DNA of 64,000 nt. It comes from Doryteuthis pealeii. Lineage: Eukaryota; Mollusca; Cephalopoda; Myopsida; Loliginidae. The notes beneath the pieces were generated by a model. The model did not search any database, had not been told where the DNA came from, and saw nothing but the letters and a program-made list of their open reading frames with translations. Positions 7,720 to 19,084 of this stretch are shown piece after piece. Both the position numbers and the translations under genes were made by a program. The stretch's first letter is position 1. Each line of letters begins with the position of its first letter. The stretch spans positions 89,935,740-89,999,739 of the forward strand of contig CM042152.1 in NCBI GenBank assembly GCA_023376005.1. Reading direction: 5' to 3'.

Positions 7720-10440
7720 TAGCTAAAGTACCCATTCCATGACCGGAATTTAAAAAAAATTTTTAAGAGTTGTTACAAAGAAAAACTGTTAATTCAAAGA
7801 TCAAATTATCCGATTGGGGAGCAATTACTCATCGTTATCGTGAAAAAGAAGTTAAACAGTCAGTTTATTTATTGATATTTTTTGTAGCAGAATTCTGGTT
7901 CTTTTACTAAAAAGCTCTGGTACTGAGACTTATAAAAATCAACTGATATAATTTTTCAGACTCTTCCTTTTATAAAAGAAACCTAAAAATCGTTTTCCGC
8001 CGGTTAAGTTTTTCATATTTCATAAAATAAAATAGGTAGGTGTAGACCTCGTAAAAAATATTTCCCGTAATATATTTTAGAAAAAAACAATTAGTGACAG
8101 ATTTTTATTAAAAGGTAAGTCATTTTTTTTTTCATGGAATATTTTTAAAAAGCCTGTAGTCATAACTTGTTTTTTTTTTTTTGGCTACGTTAAATTTCAA
8201 TTGATTTAACGGTACAAAAATGTAAACCTTATTTTTCGTTTATAATTCTTATTATTTCCGTAAGCTGAAAATTTTGTTAAAAACTCATCATGAATTTTTA
8301 AAAATGATTCTTCTTTCTAAAGGACCAACAATTTTCAAGATAATATTAACATTTATGCAAGTTTCATTGTGTTAAATACAGAGGGGGTAAATTTTACAGG
8401 GGAAATTGGTGGTACCTACATTTCAATAATTAATTGGTTATTATCTTATTTTAAAAAAAGTAATATTTGTTCTATTTAAAGGGGGGGGGGTAAATTTTCA
8501 ATAGATCTTTCGGCAAAAATTATTAGAAATCGATACTAAAGTAGTTTAAAAAATTTTTTTTTAATCTAATAATATAATTTTAAACTTAACATCATGATAC
8601 TCATATTTAAAATGAATTTTATATATTAAATTATGATAGCAGAAAACCCTAATTAAATCAGATATGATCGAAAAAATCGTTTTAAATGTATTATAAATAA
8701 ATTACATGTGTGATTTTTTGGCTTTTTTTTTACTGATGTTCATTATATAACCACTTTTCGAGTTAGACAAAAATTTAATCTTAAATAATCGATTTAGTTA
8801 ATTTTAATTCGTTTTTAAAATGAAAAGCAGACGAAAAAATGGGTATACCTACGTTATTGCTAGAAAAATATGTAGTTGCTTGAAACACCATTTTATTTTT
8901 ATTTTTAGCCCTTAAAAAAACTCTAACAATAACAGAAGCTAAGAATTAAAATTGTGTTCATATGAGTACTTGAAAGATTTCGCCATTTTATTCAAATGAA
9001 AAAGTAACTGACCGTAAACTTGTTTTGAAACAATTTTAATTTTTCCACAATTTTTTGTACATGACAATTTAAATCTAGTTCTTAATTGCTTGATGAGTTA
9101 AAGTTAAAAGAAATATATTCGTTTAATTGATATTCCGTTTTTACTTCTAAAGATGTAACGATAAAAAGAAGCTGAGAATGGAAAATTTAAATTCTTCGTG
9201 TATTGCAATATCTATTTTTATTGTTTAAAAACGTTTTCAGTAGATCTCTAAAAAATTACCATTAGTATTAAGTACAAAACAACAATTTTCATAAAAGTTC
9301 AAATGTCGCCTATGAAATCTATGATATTTAATGTCAATTTTTAAGAACTGAAAAGTTGTACTTGATTTTAGTACTTACATATAAAAAATTCTTGAAATGT
9401 TCAAATAACTGGATATTGTCGGAAATACTTGAAATAAATTTCGTCTCACATCTAATTGTTGAGTATACACAGACCACTTAAATCCAGTCGGTGTCTTCGA
9501 TTAAAGTGGTTTTAGAAAATAATTGGTTAACGACACCCTCGCCTCCCCCCAAATAAAAACAGTTTCTAAGGACATTCGTCAATTTTATTATTTTTATCCC
9601 ATTAAAATTCTAACAATAAAAATTAATAATTAAATTAAAGAGTTAAAAGTCATTTTATTTGAATGAAAATGTTAGTTTAATTTATACAAATGTGTAACCG
9701 TAAAAAACTGATTTTCATATTTTTATTTACAATTAAAATATTTTTTTTTAATAATGTAACCGTAAAGCGTACAATTTTTATGCATTACAAAAATTAAAAT
9801 TAAAATGAGTGTACAATTTAAGATATGGACAAATTAAGTCTGGAAAAAAAACCTTATTCATATTATCGGCTTTATTGGTATGCGTAGCAATTTTTTTTTT
9901 TTAACTCGCTGTAAAAAATAATTTAATCTATAAAAACACATACAAATTACATATTCAGAAAGATTATTTCATCTTATTTTTAAAGATATAAATATTTTAA
10001 AGATTATTTCATAAATGGTTGAGAGATTCCGAGCTGACTGGCATAGACTGCACTGCTTGTATCGCAATAATCTCAGGCAGCGTGGCTATCCGGAGCCATT
10101 TATTATTCTTTAACTCGCTGTAAAAAATGATTCAATTGATAACAACTCACACAAATTACATATTTAGAAAGAGTATTTTCTTTTCTTTCAACGATATAAA
10201 AATTATTAAATATTGGACCATGAATAGGCGATAAATTCCGAGCTGAACGGCTTAGGCTGCAAAATTAATTCATTAAAATCAAAACTTCGCTGCTGTAACA
10301 ATAAGCAGGCAGAGACAATATTTTATTATCAACAGGGGCTGGTATACGGACAGTTCCGCAAATTGGTGATTTGGCTTAATTAATTAATTAATTAATCAGT
10401 AAAAATCAACAACCAAATTTGGCGTGTTTCTTAGTTAGAA
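7720..10440. repeat. Long AT-rich ORF-less region with internal 200-bp duplication
   Basis: About 2.7 kb begins at ACTAGCTAAAGTACCC just after (TA)n and ends near a (TTAA)n run at about 10375. No frame longer than about 60 codons. 9893-10095 and 10110-10330 are diverged direct repeats (TTAACTCGCTGTAAAAAAT, TTACATATT.AGAAAGA, GATTCCGAGCTGA shared). Several homopolymers (T8-T12, G10 at about 8482). It looks like one non-autonomous or satellite-like repeat, but I cannot assign a class or true ends. Confidence 0.4.
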
Positions 10441-10539
10441 GAATATTAATGTGTATGCAAGATTTAAAATTTGAGTGACCTCCTGTTTGGAACTTATATG
10501 TCGACACGTACATACCAAAATCTCTCCTTTATATATTAG

Positions 10540-10540
<1 letters not shown>

Positions 10541-10580
<40 letters not shown>
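10541..10580. repeat. (CA)n microsatellite
   Basis: Perfect ACAC tract immediately left of a mariner-like terminal repeat. Confidence 0.95.
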
Positions 10581-10581
<1 letters not shown>

Positions 10582-10812
10582 GGTGTGTCAAAAAGTATTG
10601 AGATTTTTTGTACTTTTTGGCACCTTGTATTCTGAAAAAAAAAAAAACATTCCATTCATTCTTTATTTCTATCTTGATAAATACAGCTTTAAACTTGCTA
10701 CTTTTTGACACACCTTGTATTCTGAAAAAATTTATGAATGGAACGTTATTTTTTTCCAAATACAAGGTGTGCTAAAAAGTACAAAAAATGTCAATACTTT
10801 TTTGACACACCT

Positions 10813-10816
<4 letters not shown>
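10580..10816. mobile_element. Nested mariner-like MITEs
   Basis: AGGTGTGTCAAAAAGTA at 10581 is answered by TACTTTTTGACACACCTT at about 10699-10716. A second pair, AAGGTGTGCTAAAAAGTA at 10764 and TTTTTTGACACACCTTA at 10798-10814, encloses only about 20 bp. Subterminal words (ATTCATTCTTTATTTCTATC) match the mariner remnants at 27.5 and 28.85 kb. TA follows the right end. No transposase remains. Confidence 0.7.

Positions 10817-10893
<77 letters not shown>
10817..10893. repeat. (TA)n(TG)n compound microsatellite
   Basis: About 50 bp of TA then about 26 bp of TG abutting the mariner end. 10900-11100 beyond it is featureless. Confidence 0.95.
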
Positions 10894-11104
10894 CATTTGA
10901 TCCTTAAATATATATAAATATCTGATTATTGACATATAACATGATTTACACATAAAAAGATTGTTCTATATTTTTTGATTATCAAACACAAAAGTTTGCA
11001 ATTTTTCATCTTGAATTTGTTTTAGCAACTTATGGCACTCAAATTGCATATTGGAAACGTGAAAAAAAAAAAGAATTATTGGTTATAAAGAATTAAAACA
11101 ACAC

Positions 11105-11800
11105 TAGAGACAGAATGCTTGTAGCGTAATGCTTATTATTATAGGAAGTGGACTCAGCTACCTGAGTTCAAATTTTGAATGAGGCTGTTTGCATTTCACA
11201 TGATGCTGATACCCTTGGCAAAGTTATATATCAAACTATTCTCCCTCCAGCTAAGTGTTGTATATTGTACAAATGGAAATAGGAATTTCCGGTTAAATTA
11301 AACAAAGAAAAGACAACAAAAATGACAAAGGACTTTTTTCCCGGTAAAAGCAAACAAAGAAGTTAAAAAACGGAAGAGAGGCTTTCCGGTCAAAGAAGCA
11401 GGGAGAAGATAAAGAAATATATAACAAAAGTCCATTATCAGATCAAATGATAAAGATGCGAAGGGTATCTATCGCTATAAAAGGCAGATGGTTCGAGCTG
11501 ACAGGCTGTCAGACAGCGGACGGCGAACAGAGCACAAGGAGCGACCGTCGACACGGTCCATGTGTTGTGATTTTCTAAGTTCGATTACTACTTTCTTACA
11601 CAATTTAGTGTAGCAGCGTGAATTTGAAGCCGCCATATAACATATAGCCATTTGGTGCCCCCAGCGAAGAAGCTGCTACGTAATGTATAGAATTTGATGC
11701 CAGTATGCAACATAAGGATAAATAATAAGGTGGACTGGGCTGGTTAATCTTGATATGGGAACATCTCTAAGAGAAGGAAAACTAAATTCAAACCAGTTGT
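11105..11800 (+). mobile_element. SINE-B copy interrupted by a solo LTR
   Basis: 11105-11255 carries the SINE-B head and middle (GTAATGC.TATTATTATAGGAA, GAGTTCAAATTTTGAA, TTTGCATTTCACATGATGCT, CTCCCTCCAGCTAAG). 11713-11800 resumes with TAAGGATAAATAATAAGG and GAGAAGGAAAACTAAATTCA. The two halves join in register once 11256-11712 is removed. Confidence 0.75.
11256..11712 (+). mobile_element. Solo LTR (457 bp) with TAAG target duplication
   Basis: Starts TGTTGTATATTG and ends TATGCAACA, so the termini are TGTTG...CAACA. TAAG flanks it on both sides (11252-11255 and 11713-11716), and the flanks are the two halves of one SINE-B. Inside is a TATA-box-like CTATAAAAGGC at 11475 followed by a GC-richer leader. 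No internal region is present, so it is a recombined solo LTR. The Ty3-like or other superfamily cannot be told from the LTR alone. Confidence 0.75.
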
Positions 11801-11929
11801 AGCTCTGGGGATGGATGGCTTCCATCAGGCTATTTCTGTCCAAGACACATCAACATAATGAATAATACATTCATTTTTTGTCACTTCCTTTATAGTCTGT
11901 CAATGTAAAAGAAATATGATACCTGCTAA

Positions 11930-13060
11930 AATTATCAACTCAGATTTAATTTGAAAGCTGTTAATTTTGAAGAACTGATTTAAAGAAAGATCAAGACAGA
12001 GATATACAGTATAAGAGTATTTACGGGTTTCGAAGGAGCTCTTATTTCTCCGTAGTTGTAGGCAAATTGTCAGACAAAGAAGACAAACACACAATGGAAA
12101 TATAATACATGTATTGACAAATAATACAAGAACTTGTTGCAAATTTTATTGGTATTTGCTATCAGACTTATCTGAATAATGTTCTTGGAGTAGTGGTGAT
12201 AACAGGGTATTCTGTTGCTGGTTGGAAAGTTGATAGGATGCTTGTTTTCACGTTTCTCGTTCTTCCTGGTAACCGGTTCTGTGATAAGTGATGGGGGATG
12301 CTATTTTAGAAGCTTCTCGCCCGGGTAACAGTTACTTTAAATGACGGTGAATGGGCCCTTTTCAAGTAGACTATTTGGTCTTCAGCCTTCTGTAGTGTGC
12401 TATTGTGACAGCCTTATAGTATGCTGACACAATGCTTTCAAAAGTGTGCTGTGAAAAAATGCCTCTGTCCAAGTCGACGGTCAGTAGATAAGTAAGCCCT
12501 GTTTTGGGGCTTAGTGATAAGTGAAGTTTAGGGACCGCTATTTACGTGACTACCCTCAGTGAGTGCTCCATGATAAGTAAAGAAATTTGGTTTTGGCACC
12601 TCTAGTGGCAGGGGAAGATAATTCACTAGGGAATTTCCGATAAGTAGTATGTACACAAACCATGTAGCTACAATCTTAACTTGTTTGCTTTGAATTATCA
12701 ACTCAAATTTAATTTGAAAGCTGTTAATTTTGATTTAAAGAAAGATCAAGACAGATATACAGTAGTATGAAATATGACGTCAAATATTCTTTTTTGTGGT
12801 GTGAGTATGAGAGTGTGTAAGTGTTTGTATCGAAAAAAGCATTGTGCATTTTTTATGTGTTTATGAATGTGTGGTTGCGCGTGTGTGTATAAATCTTTTG
12901 CGATAAACGGAATCGAAACAAACCTTAAGGTTGTGTGAGTGTGTGTGTGTGTGTGTACTAGTACACAATTATAATAAGAATAATGAAAATAATAATAATA
13001 ATACAGTAGTATGTACACAAACCATGTAGCTACAATCTTAACTTGTTCGATTTGAATTTT
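11930..13060. repeat. Duplicated segment around a 450-bp insertion-like block
   Basis: ATTATCAACTCA.ATTTAATTTG with GATTTAAAGAAAGATCAAGA appears at 11932-12010 and 12697-12755. AGTATGTACACAAACCATG with GCTACAATCTTAACTTGTT appears at 12645-12690 and 13010-13050. The block between (about 12180-12640) is less AT-rich and repeats GTGATAAGTGA. The source is unknown and no frame is convincing. Confidence 0.5.
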
Positions 13061-13164
13061 CAGCAAAATGGAAAGTTTAATACATCATGTGTCTAGAAAT
13101 AGAGCAGAAAAAATGTTATGAAACATTGGAATTACTCAGATAAAAATTGCTTTTAAGACTTTTA

Positions 13165-13575
13165 ATATAAGACACACATACAAAATATTCTCTTAAATGT
13201 ATTAATATTATCTGCATTATTTGGACTATTGTCCTCATCTTCATTGTTATATACAGACAATAGTTCAAATCCTAGACGTGGTAATTGCATTTCATTTAGC
13301 ACTAATATCCTTGGGAAAGGTATGAATCCTACTCTCCCTCCAGCTATGGGTAAATAGCAGGGCAGACTGGGTTCTTTAACCTTGGTTAGGCAACCAGTCT
13401 AGAAGAAGGAAAACTCTGAATTCAAACCTGCTAAACTCCGCTTAAGAAATTGACCTTGTGTCTCATCCTGCTCATGTGGAGGGGTTGGTAAATATATATA
13501 TACAGACAATAGTCCAAATAATGCAGATAATACTAGTACATTTAAGAGACTATTTTGTAATACTTATCATCAAGT
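13165..13575. mobile_element. Foldback element (SINE-E-tail related) split by SINE-B
   Basis: TATCTGCATTATTTGGACTA (13210) recurs inverted as TAGTCCAAATAATGCAGATA (13511), and flanks TCTCTTAAATGTA and TACATTTAAGAGA continue the arms. TTGTCCTCATCTTCATTGTT is the 3'-end word of SINE-E. A SINE-B (13264-13500) sits at the centre. Confidence 0.65.
13264..13500 (+). mobile_element. SINE-B, 5'-truncated, with target-site duplication
   Basis: Starts inside the tRNA-like region at TTCAAATCCTAGACG and runs to GGGGTTGGTAAATATATA. TACAGACAATAG stands at 13252-13263 and again at 13501-13512, a 12-bp or longer direct duplication as expected from LINE-mediated insertion. Confidence 0.8.
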
Positions 13576-13722
13576 CTCATTTCAAACATTCAGAGAAATA
13601 TAAAAAACACTGATGATGACTTAGTTTTTTGGAGTATTTAGTATAATTTGCAATACAGAAAAAAGTTATTTTTAGGCAAAAAGATGAAAATTATTAGTAA
13701 GTTGGCAGAGTAACCTATTGTT

Positions 13723-13905
13723 GGTATCAGCCAAATAACAAGGGAGTCTATCCCCTTTTTGCTAGCGCTAGATCATGGAGCCTCCCTACTTTACTGCACA
13801 GATCAGTTTACCCAAGCTGTGCTACTCATATGCAGAGATTGGTATTGAACCCGGAACCTTGCAATTCTTAGGTGGATGCTATACTGACTGAACTAAACCA
13901 ACCCC
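13723..13905 (-). mobile_element. SINE-A, internally deleted
   Basis: Minus-strand copy with tail words (GACTCCCTTGTTATTTGGCTG) and head (GGTTCCGGGTTCAATACC, AGTTCAGTCAGTATAG). About 40 bp around the middle is missing relative to the 22.68-kb copy. Confidence 0.75.
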
Positions 13906-14058
13906 TTAATCTACACATATATAAAGAGCAATTGTGTGTATGTATGTATGTGTGTTTGGATGAAACTATGAAAATAAGACAATTAACAACAAAGTAAATA
14001 TATATACACATCAAATACCACCAGTTTTTGCTTTTTGTGCAAAAATTATAAAGTTTTG

Positions 14059-14405
14059 ATTTATAATCAAAGATATTTGAAAATTAAAATATACATAGAA
14101 ATAGCATTGAAATTCTACTTAAAAATGTCCAGCATTTATAAATCTCAAAAGTAAACAAATCTATAGACCAAGGTTTTTTTTGCCCAACCCCCTCTACCCT
14201 GGCAATACTGGGTAGCCACTTCTAGTATATGATAATATTGATTTATAATCGAAGATATTTGAAAATTAAAATATACATAGAAATAGCATTGAAATTCTAC
14301 TTAACAGTATCCAGCATTTATACATCTCAAAAGTAATCAAATCAATACACCAAGGTTTTCTGACTCTATTCACACAATGCTGGGTTGCCACTTCTAGTAT
14401 CTAAT
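14059..14405. repeat. Tandem duplication, 182-bp unit
   Basis: GATTTATAATC.AAGATATTT begins at 14059 and again at 14240. Both units share ATAGAAATAGCATTGAAATT and end with GCCACTTCTAGTAT. Divergence of the middle (TTTTGCCCAACCCCC versus CTGACTCTATTC) shows that it is old. Confidence 0.8.
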
Positions 14406-14469
14406 AATGCAGAATTCTTTTGAAATATTTCATAATCTTCCATTTTCATTAAGAAGCATGAGCAAATTA

Positions 14470-14720
14470 ATATATTTGGGCCATATGACATTTAGGCACC
14501 CCTTTTTGATCTCGATTAAGAAAGGACATGTTTTTCATTTACTCCGTCAATATCCAGTTGTTTTAACAGGCGATTTTTAGATTCTTAAAAAAATTATAAA
14601 ACTACCCCTCAACCCTAACCCCTAACAAACAACTGGATATTGACGGTGTAAATAAAAAACATGTCCTTTCTTAATCAAGATCAAAAAAGGGTGCCTAAAG
14701 ATAATATGGTCCATATATTT
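14470..14720. mobile_element. Foldback element, about 95-bp arms
   Basis: Left arm 14470-14563 (TTAGGCACCCCTTTTTGATC, AAGAAAGGACATG, CAATATCCAGTTGTT) and right arm 14628-14720 are inverted copies with few mismatches. The loop has CCCTAACCCCTAAC. No coding capacity. 14720-15400 holds nothing else I can name. Confidence 0.8.
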
Positions 14721-15407
14721 CTCATTGTTCTACAATCAATCTATTAATTTTTAATTATTTCTGACTTCTATCACAAAATTTTTATTGTTATTTGTACTGC
14801 TTGCGTTATTTTTGACAATTTTCATTTGCACCTGATTTTACATATGCCACTTTATCCACAAGATTTTCCACTCATTCTCACGTTTTCTGTTCTGACAATA
14901 TGAAAATCTAAAGCCAGACACATTTTGAAGTGTTTTCATTACATGACCTGGTGCTGAATCGACCAAAAAGTATTTATTTGAATATATCTTGTAAGTGTTT
15001 AGTCAAACAATATTAACTTAGCTTACATGACATTTTAACACTTTTCTTCTCGTTTTAACCTGGGTAACTTTCAGTTTAAAAGCTGAAGGACACTTGACAG
15101 AGTTTATTTAAAACAAAACAAAAAATACATCTAAAATGGCTGCTGTGTTAAATTCAAATCTCTTTTCAATGATTTAATGTCTAAATAGATATAAAAATTT
15201 GAACATTAGTTATAAAATCTTGAATGTCAGTACTTGATTATGTATAGAGAAATGATTTATTTTCCAATACTTTTAGAAGGAGTGCATTTGAAATATTATA
15301 ATAAATCATTTCAAATGGTCTTATACTGGAAATGATAGTAAGATTAAACTTCAAATTTTATAAGTGTAAGAAATTTCAGCATGTAGAATTAATGCTGTTT
15401 ATGACTT

Positions 15408-15438
<31 letters not shown>

Positions 15439-15442
15439 TATA

Positions 15443-15589
15443 TTTGGGAATAAAAGGCCTTAAATATCATGGGTATTGTGGTTATGGACCATTTCCACTC
15501 GTGAGTATGCCCAGCTCGTGGGCATACTCACGAGTGGAAATGGTCCATAACCACGATACCCATGATATTTAAGGCCTTTTATTCCCAAA
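15443..15589. mobile_element. Near-perfect palindrome, 70-bp arms
   Basis: Left arm 15443-15512 and right arm 15520-15589 pair over 70 bp with a single mismatch (GGGTATTGTGG versus GGGTATCGTGG) around a 7-bp centre (15513-15519). Edges lie at TTTGGGAAT...ATTCCCAAA beside (TA)n at 15404-15442. The near identity of the arms implies a recent origin or gene conversion. No hammerhead core is seen inside. Confidence 0.9.
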
Positions 15590-15706
15590 TGACTTTGCTC
15601 TGTTTACAATAATTAAACATTGAGCTCTCATACGGAACCTGAACTCTACAACAAACTACTGGTAGAGAATTAGGACCCCCTAGAATCAACTTGTACCAAG
15701 AACAAA

Positions 15707-15746
<40 letters not shown>

Positions 15747-15974
15747 ACACAAACATAGATATATAGATAGTACTGTTTATGCTCATACATACACATACAT
15801 ACATACATACATACACACAAACATAGATATATAGATAGTACTGTTTATGCTCATACATATATATATATATATATATATATACATACATACACACATAGAT
15901 ATATAGATAGTACTGTTTATGCTCATAAATATACATACATACGCACAAACAAATACCTAATAGAACAGTTTATG

Positions 15975-16009
<35 letters not shown>

Positions 16010-16010
16010 C
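15707..16010. repeat. (TA)n and an AT-rich tandem repeat of about 75-80 bp
   Basis: AGATATATAGATAGTACTGTTTATGC recurs near 15759, 15824 and 15899, with a diverged fourth (ACAGTTTATGATCATA at 15963). The units are separated by (CATA)n or (TA)n of varying length. Open frames here are Tyr/Ile low complexity. Confidence 0.85.
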
Positions 16011-16176
16011 TGTGTTTCATCTGACAATTGTATTTTTGATACATGAAACTTTTAGTAATGAAGCAGATGTTAGATTATCCTGTTCTGGTGACCAGTATTT
16101 GAACACATTCTTGATTTGGGAAAACATTTTTTAATTATTCATTTATTCACACACAGGCACATAAATATATATATAT

Positions 16177-16210
<34 letters not shown>

Positions 16211-16211
<1 letters not shown>

Positions 16212-16585
16212 CCCTCCAGCTATGGGATAAATAGTAGGGCAGACTGGGCCCTTCAGCCTTGGGTGGGTAATCAGTCTAGGAGAGGGATAACTCTGAATTC
16301 AAAATTCCCTCCAGCTATGGGTTAAATAGTAGGGCAGACTGGGCTCTTCAGCCTTGGGTAGGTAACCAGTCTAGGAGAGGGATAACTCTGAATTCAAAAT
16401 TCCCGAGGTCGGTCGTTGATTGGGTTTGTGGCAACCCTTGATGCACCAATTCTTTCCTATCAACTGTGCCAAAAAGTGTGGATGGTCCAACACAAGCCTT
16501 CACCACTATAAACAAATCCCTGTGTGGGAGTTCATTATGTGTATGAACCCTCATACGTCGAAAATCGACGGGAGAGTCCATTTTT
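16211..16585 (+). mobile_element. SINE-B2 copy with duplicated middle
   Basis: CCCTCCAGCTATGGG...TCTGAATTCAAAATTCCC occurs twice in tandem (16211-16305 and 16306-16404). The B2-specific tail follows (GTCGGTCGTTGATTGGG, GTGCCAAAAAGTGTGGATGG, CACCACTATAAACAAATCCC), ending at CATACGTCGAAAATCGACGG. The tRNA-like head is missing. The minus strand of the tail is an open frame of 77 codons shared with the 62.98-kb copy. Confidence 0.8.
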
Positions 16586-16589
16586 TAAA

Positions 16590-17250
16590 TATATATATAT
16601 ACGAGAGAGAGTAAATATACACAAACTATAATTTTCTTTCAGAAAAAAAAGCAAATAAAAAATGTAAGATATAAGAATACTGAAACTGAAATTGATTCTT
16701 AGGACACACTGGATCAATAGTTGTAGACTTTGTGGTGATTTTTCAAGAGTCTACACATTATGAGATGCAACAAACATCTGAGACATAGAATTACTGACTT
16801 GTGTTGTTAGAAATTGACCATGCAATAAACAGAATTGGTAATTACTTGTGCATTCAGTGATTCACAATAACCCGTATAGACTTACATGCAAAGATGTGCA
16901 AATAAGTCTGGCTTGTCACTCAATTGGAACAATGACATCTTTCTTCAGTTCACAGACATTTTTTTTTTATTTCCCTTTTTGGTTTTTATTTGGATCTTTT
17001 TATCCTTTTGAGATGGGTTTTTTTCTTCCTGTTTTTATTTATTTATACAACATTTTTTTTTTTTCGGGTTAACAATTTCTCTGTTTTTAATCTTTCACTC
17101 CACTTCAATGTTTTATAAAGGATTTTTTTTTTCTTTACTCATTTCTCAGTTGCCTTCAATTTCACACATTTTATGGATATCACTTTTTTTTCTTCTTTAT
17201 TTTGCTAAAACCTTTTCATTTGTCTTAAAGTTGACTATAAATATGGCTCA
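16590..17250. other. T-rich interval without recognisable features
   Basis: Poly-T-rich sequence with several T8-T11 runs on the plus strand (16960-17190). Small frames are Phe-rich and unconvincing. No repeat family of the window matches. Confidence 0.6.
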
Positions 17251-17254
17251 TTAG

Positions 17255-17488
17255 GGCCGGCTTAGCTCAGTCGGTAGAGTGTTCGGCTAGAAGCCACAGG
17301 GTTCCTAGTTCGATACTGGCCCTCGCCAACTCAGCGTATCAGTAGCACAGGGATCTGTGCAGTAAATTAAGGAGCTGATGTTAGGTATGGTGCTCCACCT
17401 CAAATGCAAAAACAATCTCCTTGGTCTAGTGCTAGTGAAAAGGGGATAGATTCCCTCACTGATTAGCTGATACCGACTTTATGCCACC
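17255..17488 (+). mobile_element. SINE-A, near full length
   Basis: The best-preserved copy: GGCCGGCTTAGCTCAGTCGG, A box and T-arm-like GGTTCCTAGTTCGATAC, then the body to CTGATACCGAC and GCCACCCC. A polymerase III A box (TAGCTCAGTCGG) and B box (GTTCGATAC) are visible. The tRNA-like part lacks a matching 3' acceptor strand, so it is not a tRNA gene. Confidence 0.9.
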
Positions 17489-17494
17489 CCAATG

Positions 17495-17708
17495 CTCAGT
17501 CGGTAGAGTGTTCGGCTAGAAGCCACAGGGTTCCTAGTTTGATACTGGCCCTCACCAACTCAGCGTATCAGTAGCACAGGGATCTGTGCCGTAAATTAAG
17601 GAGCTGATATTAGGTGTGACACTCCACCACAAATGCAAAAACAATCTCCTTGGTCTAGTGCTATGGAAAAGGTGATAGACTCCCTCACTGATTAGCTGAT
17701 ACTGACTT
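17495..17708 (+). mobile_element. SINE-A, tandem second copy
   Basis: Starts at CTCAGTCGGTAGAGTG a few bases after the preceding copy. The two share private variants (GTGTTCGGCTAGAAGCCACA, AAATTAAGGAGCTGAT), so the pair arose by duplication rather than by two insertions. Confidence 0.9.
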
Positions 17709-17849
17709 TAAAAAAATGTGTTGAATCTCTTATTTGTAGAAAAACAACTGTTGAATTTTTATCTTTGTCTACAGAGAAATAGAACCATTGCAGTTTCTTA
17801 TTTGATTTATTGCAGTGACTGTCTTCTAATTTTGGGCTCGTGGGGATTA

Positions 17850-18400
17850 GAATAAAAATAAAATAAAATAAAAATAAAATAAACCAACAAACTCCCATGG
17901 GCCTTCACAGGAAGAACCCTCCATGCATGTGCAAGAAAAGGGACCGACTTCCGACTCCCAAGATAATATTTCAGCCATTCGAGTTTTGGCTTGAACTGTG
18001 TGTAATCGCTTCCTCAGCCATAGGGATATCCCCTTGCCACAGATGACTATGTCCGGTCAATAAAGCCTAAATTCTAAAACCACCTTCTGTCTCTGTCTCT
18101 TTCTTTTTCGTTCCTTAAATTCCTTCCTTTTCAGTGCAACCGTCAAATGAAATGGGTTAAAAGGCAAATACCCTAAGAACACGTAACAAGAATATCCAGT
18201 TACATTTAAACCCTTTAAGCACCCAAACCTCTTACCACCCCATAGGCTCTCAAATTCTTGGAAATAAAAAGGACCACCATATTCTTGGGATGAGTTGGCC
18301 AAAAGTAAGGGGGGATGATGGGGGAACTGACAATTTCCATCAGGTCACAAGGGTCAGATGAAAAGTTCATATGCTTACCAAGATAAGTAATTAAAGTCGT
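17850..18400. other. Interval with AAAATA microsatellite and an unassigned GC-richer block
   Basis: (AAAATA)n at 17853-17882. 17885-18070 is unusually GC-rich for the window (GGGACCGACTTCCGACTCCC) and ends with an AATAAAG at 18059, reminiscent of an LTR or a transcript end. I cannot place it in a family. 18070-18400 shows no further pattern. Confidence 0.35.
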
Positions 18401-18587
18401 CAAGGTGGTTTAAAGTCGGTATCAGCCAGACAGCAAGATCTATCTCCTTTTCACTAGTGCTTGACTAAGGAGATTATTTTCCAGTATCTGAGGCAGAACA
18501 CCACACCTACCATCAGCTCCTCACTTTACCGTTCAGATCCCTTAGGCTTCCAGTCGGACACTCTACCGACTGAGCTAAACCGGCCCT
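18400..18587 (-). mobile_element. SINE-A, internally deleted
   Basis: Minus-strand copy running from the tail (AAAGTCGGTATCAGCCAGAC) to the head (CTACCGACTGAGCTAAACC). The segment around the B box is deleted. Confidence 0.85.
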
Positions 18588-18589
18588 CA

Positions 18590-18770
18590 AGGTTTACCAA
18601 GATACTCTAATGGAATGTAACAAAATGAGGTTTATTTTTCAACATTTACTCTCATGATCCACACACTTCTTCCATCGGTATTGCAGTGCTTGAATCCCAT
18701 TGGTCAAATAAAGTTATCCACATCTCATGAACTTTTCAGTCTACCCTTATAGAAGGCTGAACTGCCATAC
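18590..18770. repeat. Dispersed repeat fragment shared with 36.1 kb
   Basis: ACCAAGATACTCTAATGGAATG and GCAGTGCTTGAATCCCATTG here correspond to ACCAAGATACTCTTATGGAATA and ACAGTGCTTGGATCCCATTG at 36116-36205. The pattern resembles a mariner-like element end, but no terminal repeat is certain. Confidence 0.4.
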
Positions 18771-19084
18771 AACTAGCTGGCTGTTAGGGAAAGACTTTAT
18801 TTATCAAGTTATGGCCTTTTTTACTTAGTAATTAATAAAAATACCAACCATGACAGTAATTTTAACAGATGTATTTCAATCTAAGCATTCTCTAAGATGT
18901 TAAATACCACAGGATTTTTTTAAAGTAACTTCCTCTTCAAAGTTAAAAGTCTAAATTCTAGTCAATGAATTATTTTAAACTTAGAAATTGGTAACTGCCT
19001 TTACCATTTTTTTTTCCAATTTCTTTTCTGTATCTTAAAATATTAGGAATCAATATTCCAGTGAACAAGGTTTTTTTTTTGTTT

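Noticed and set aside
11651..11668. TGGTGCCCCCAGCG read as a tRNA primer-binding site just after an LTR
   Set aside because: The SINE-B halves and TAAG duplication show that the LTR ends at 11712, so this string is inside it.
17255..17330. True tRNA genes at the SINE-A heads
   Set aside because: A and B boxes fit, but there is no complementary acceptor strand or mature 3' end, and the tail is the repeated SINE body.
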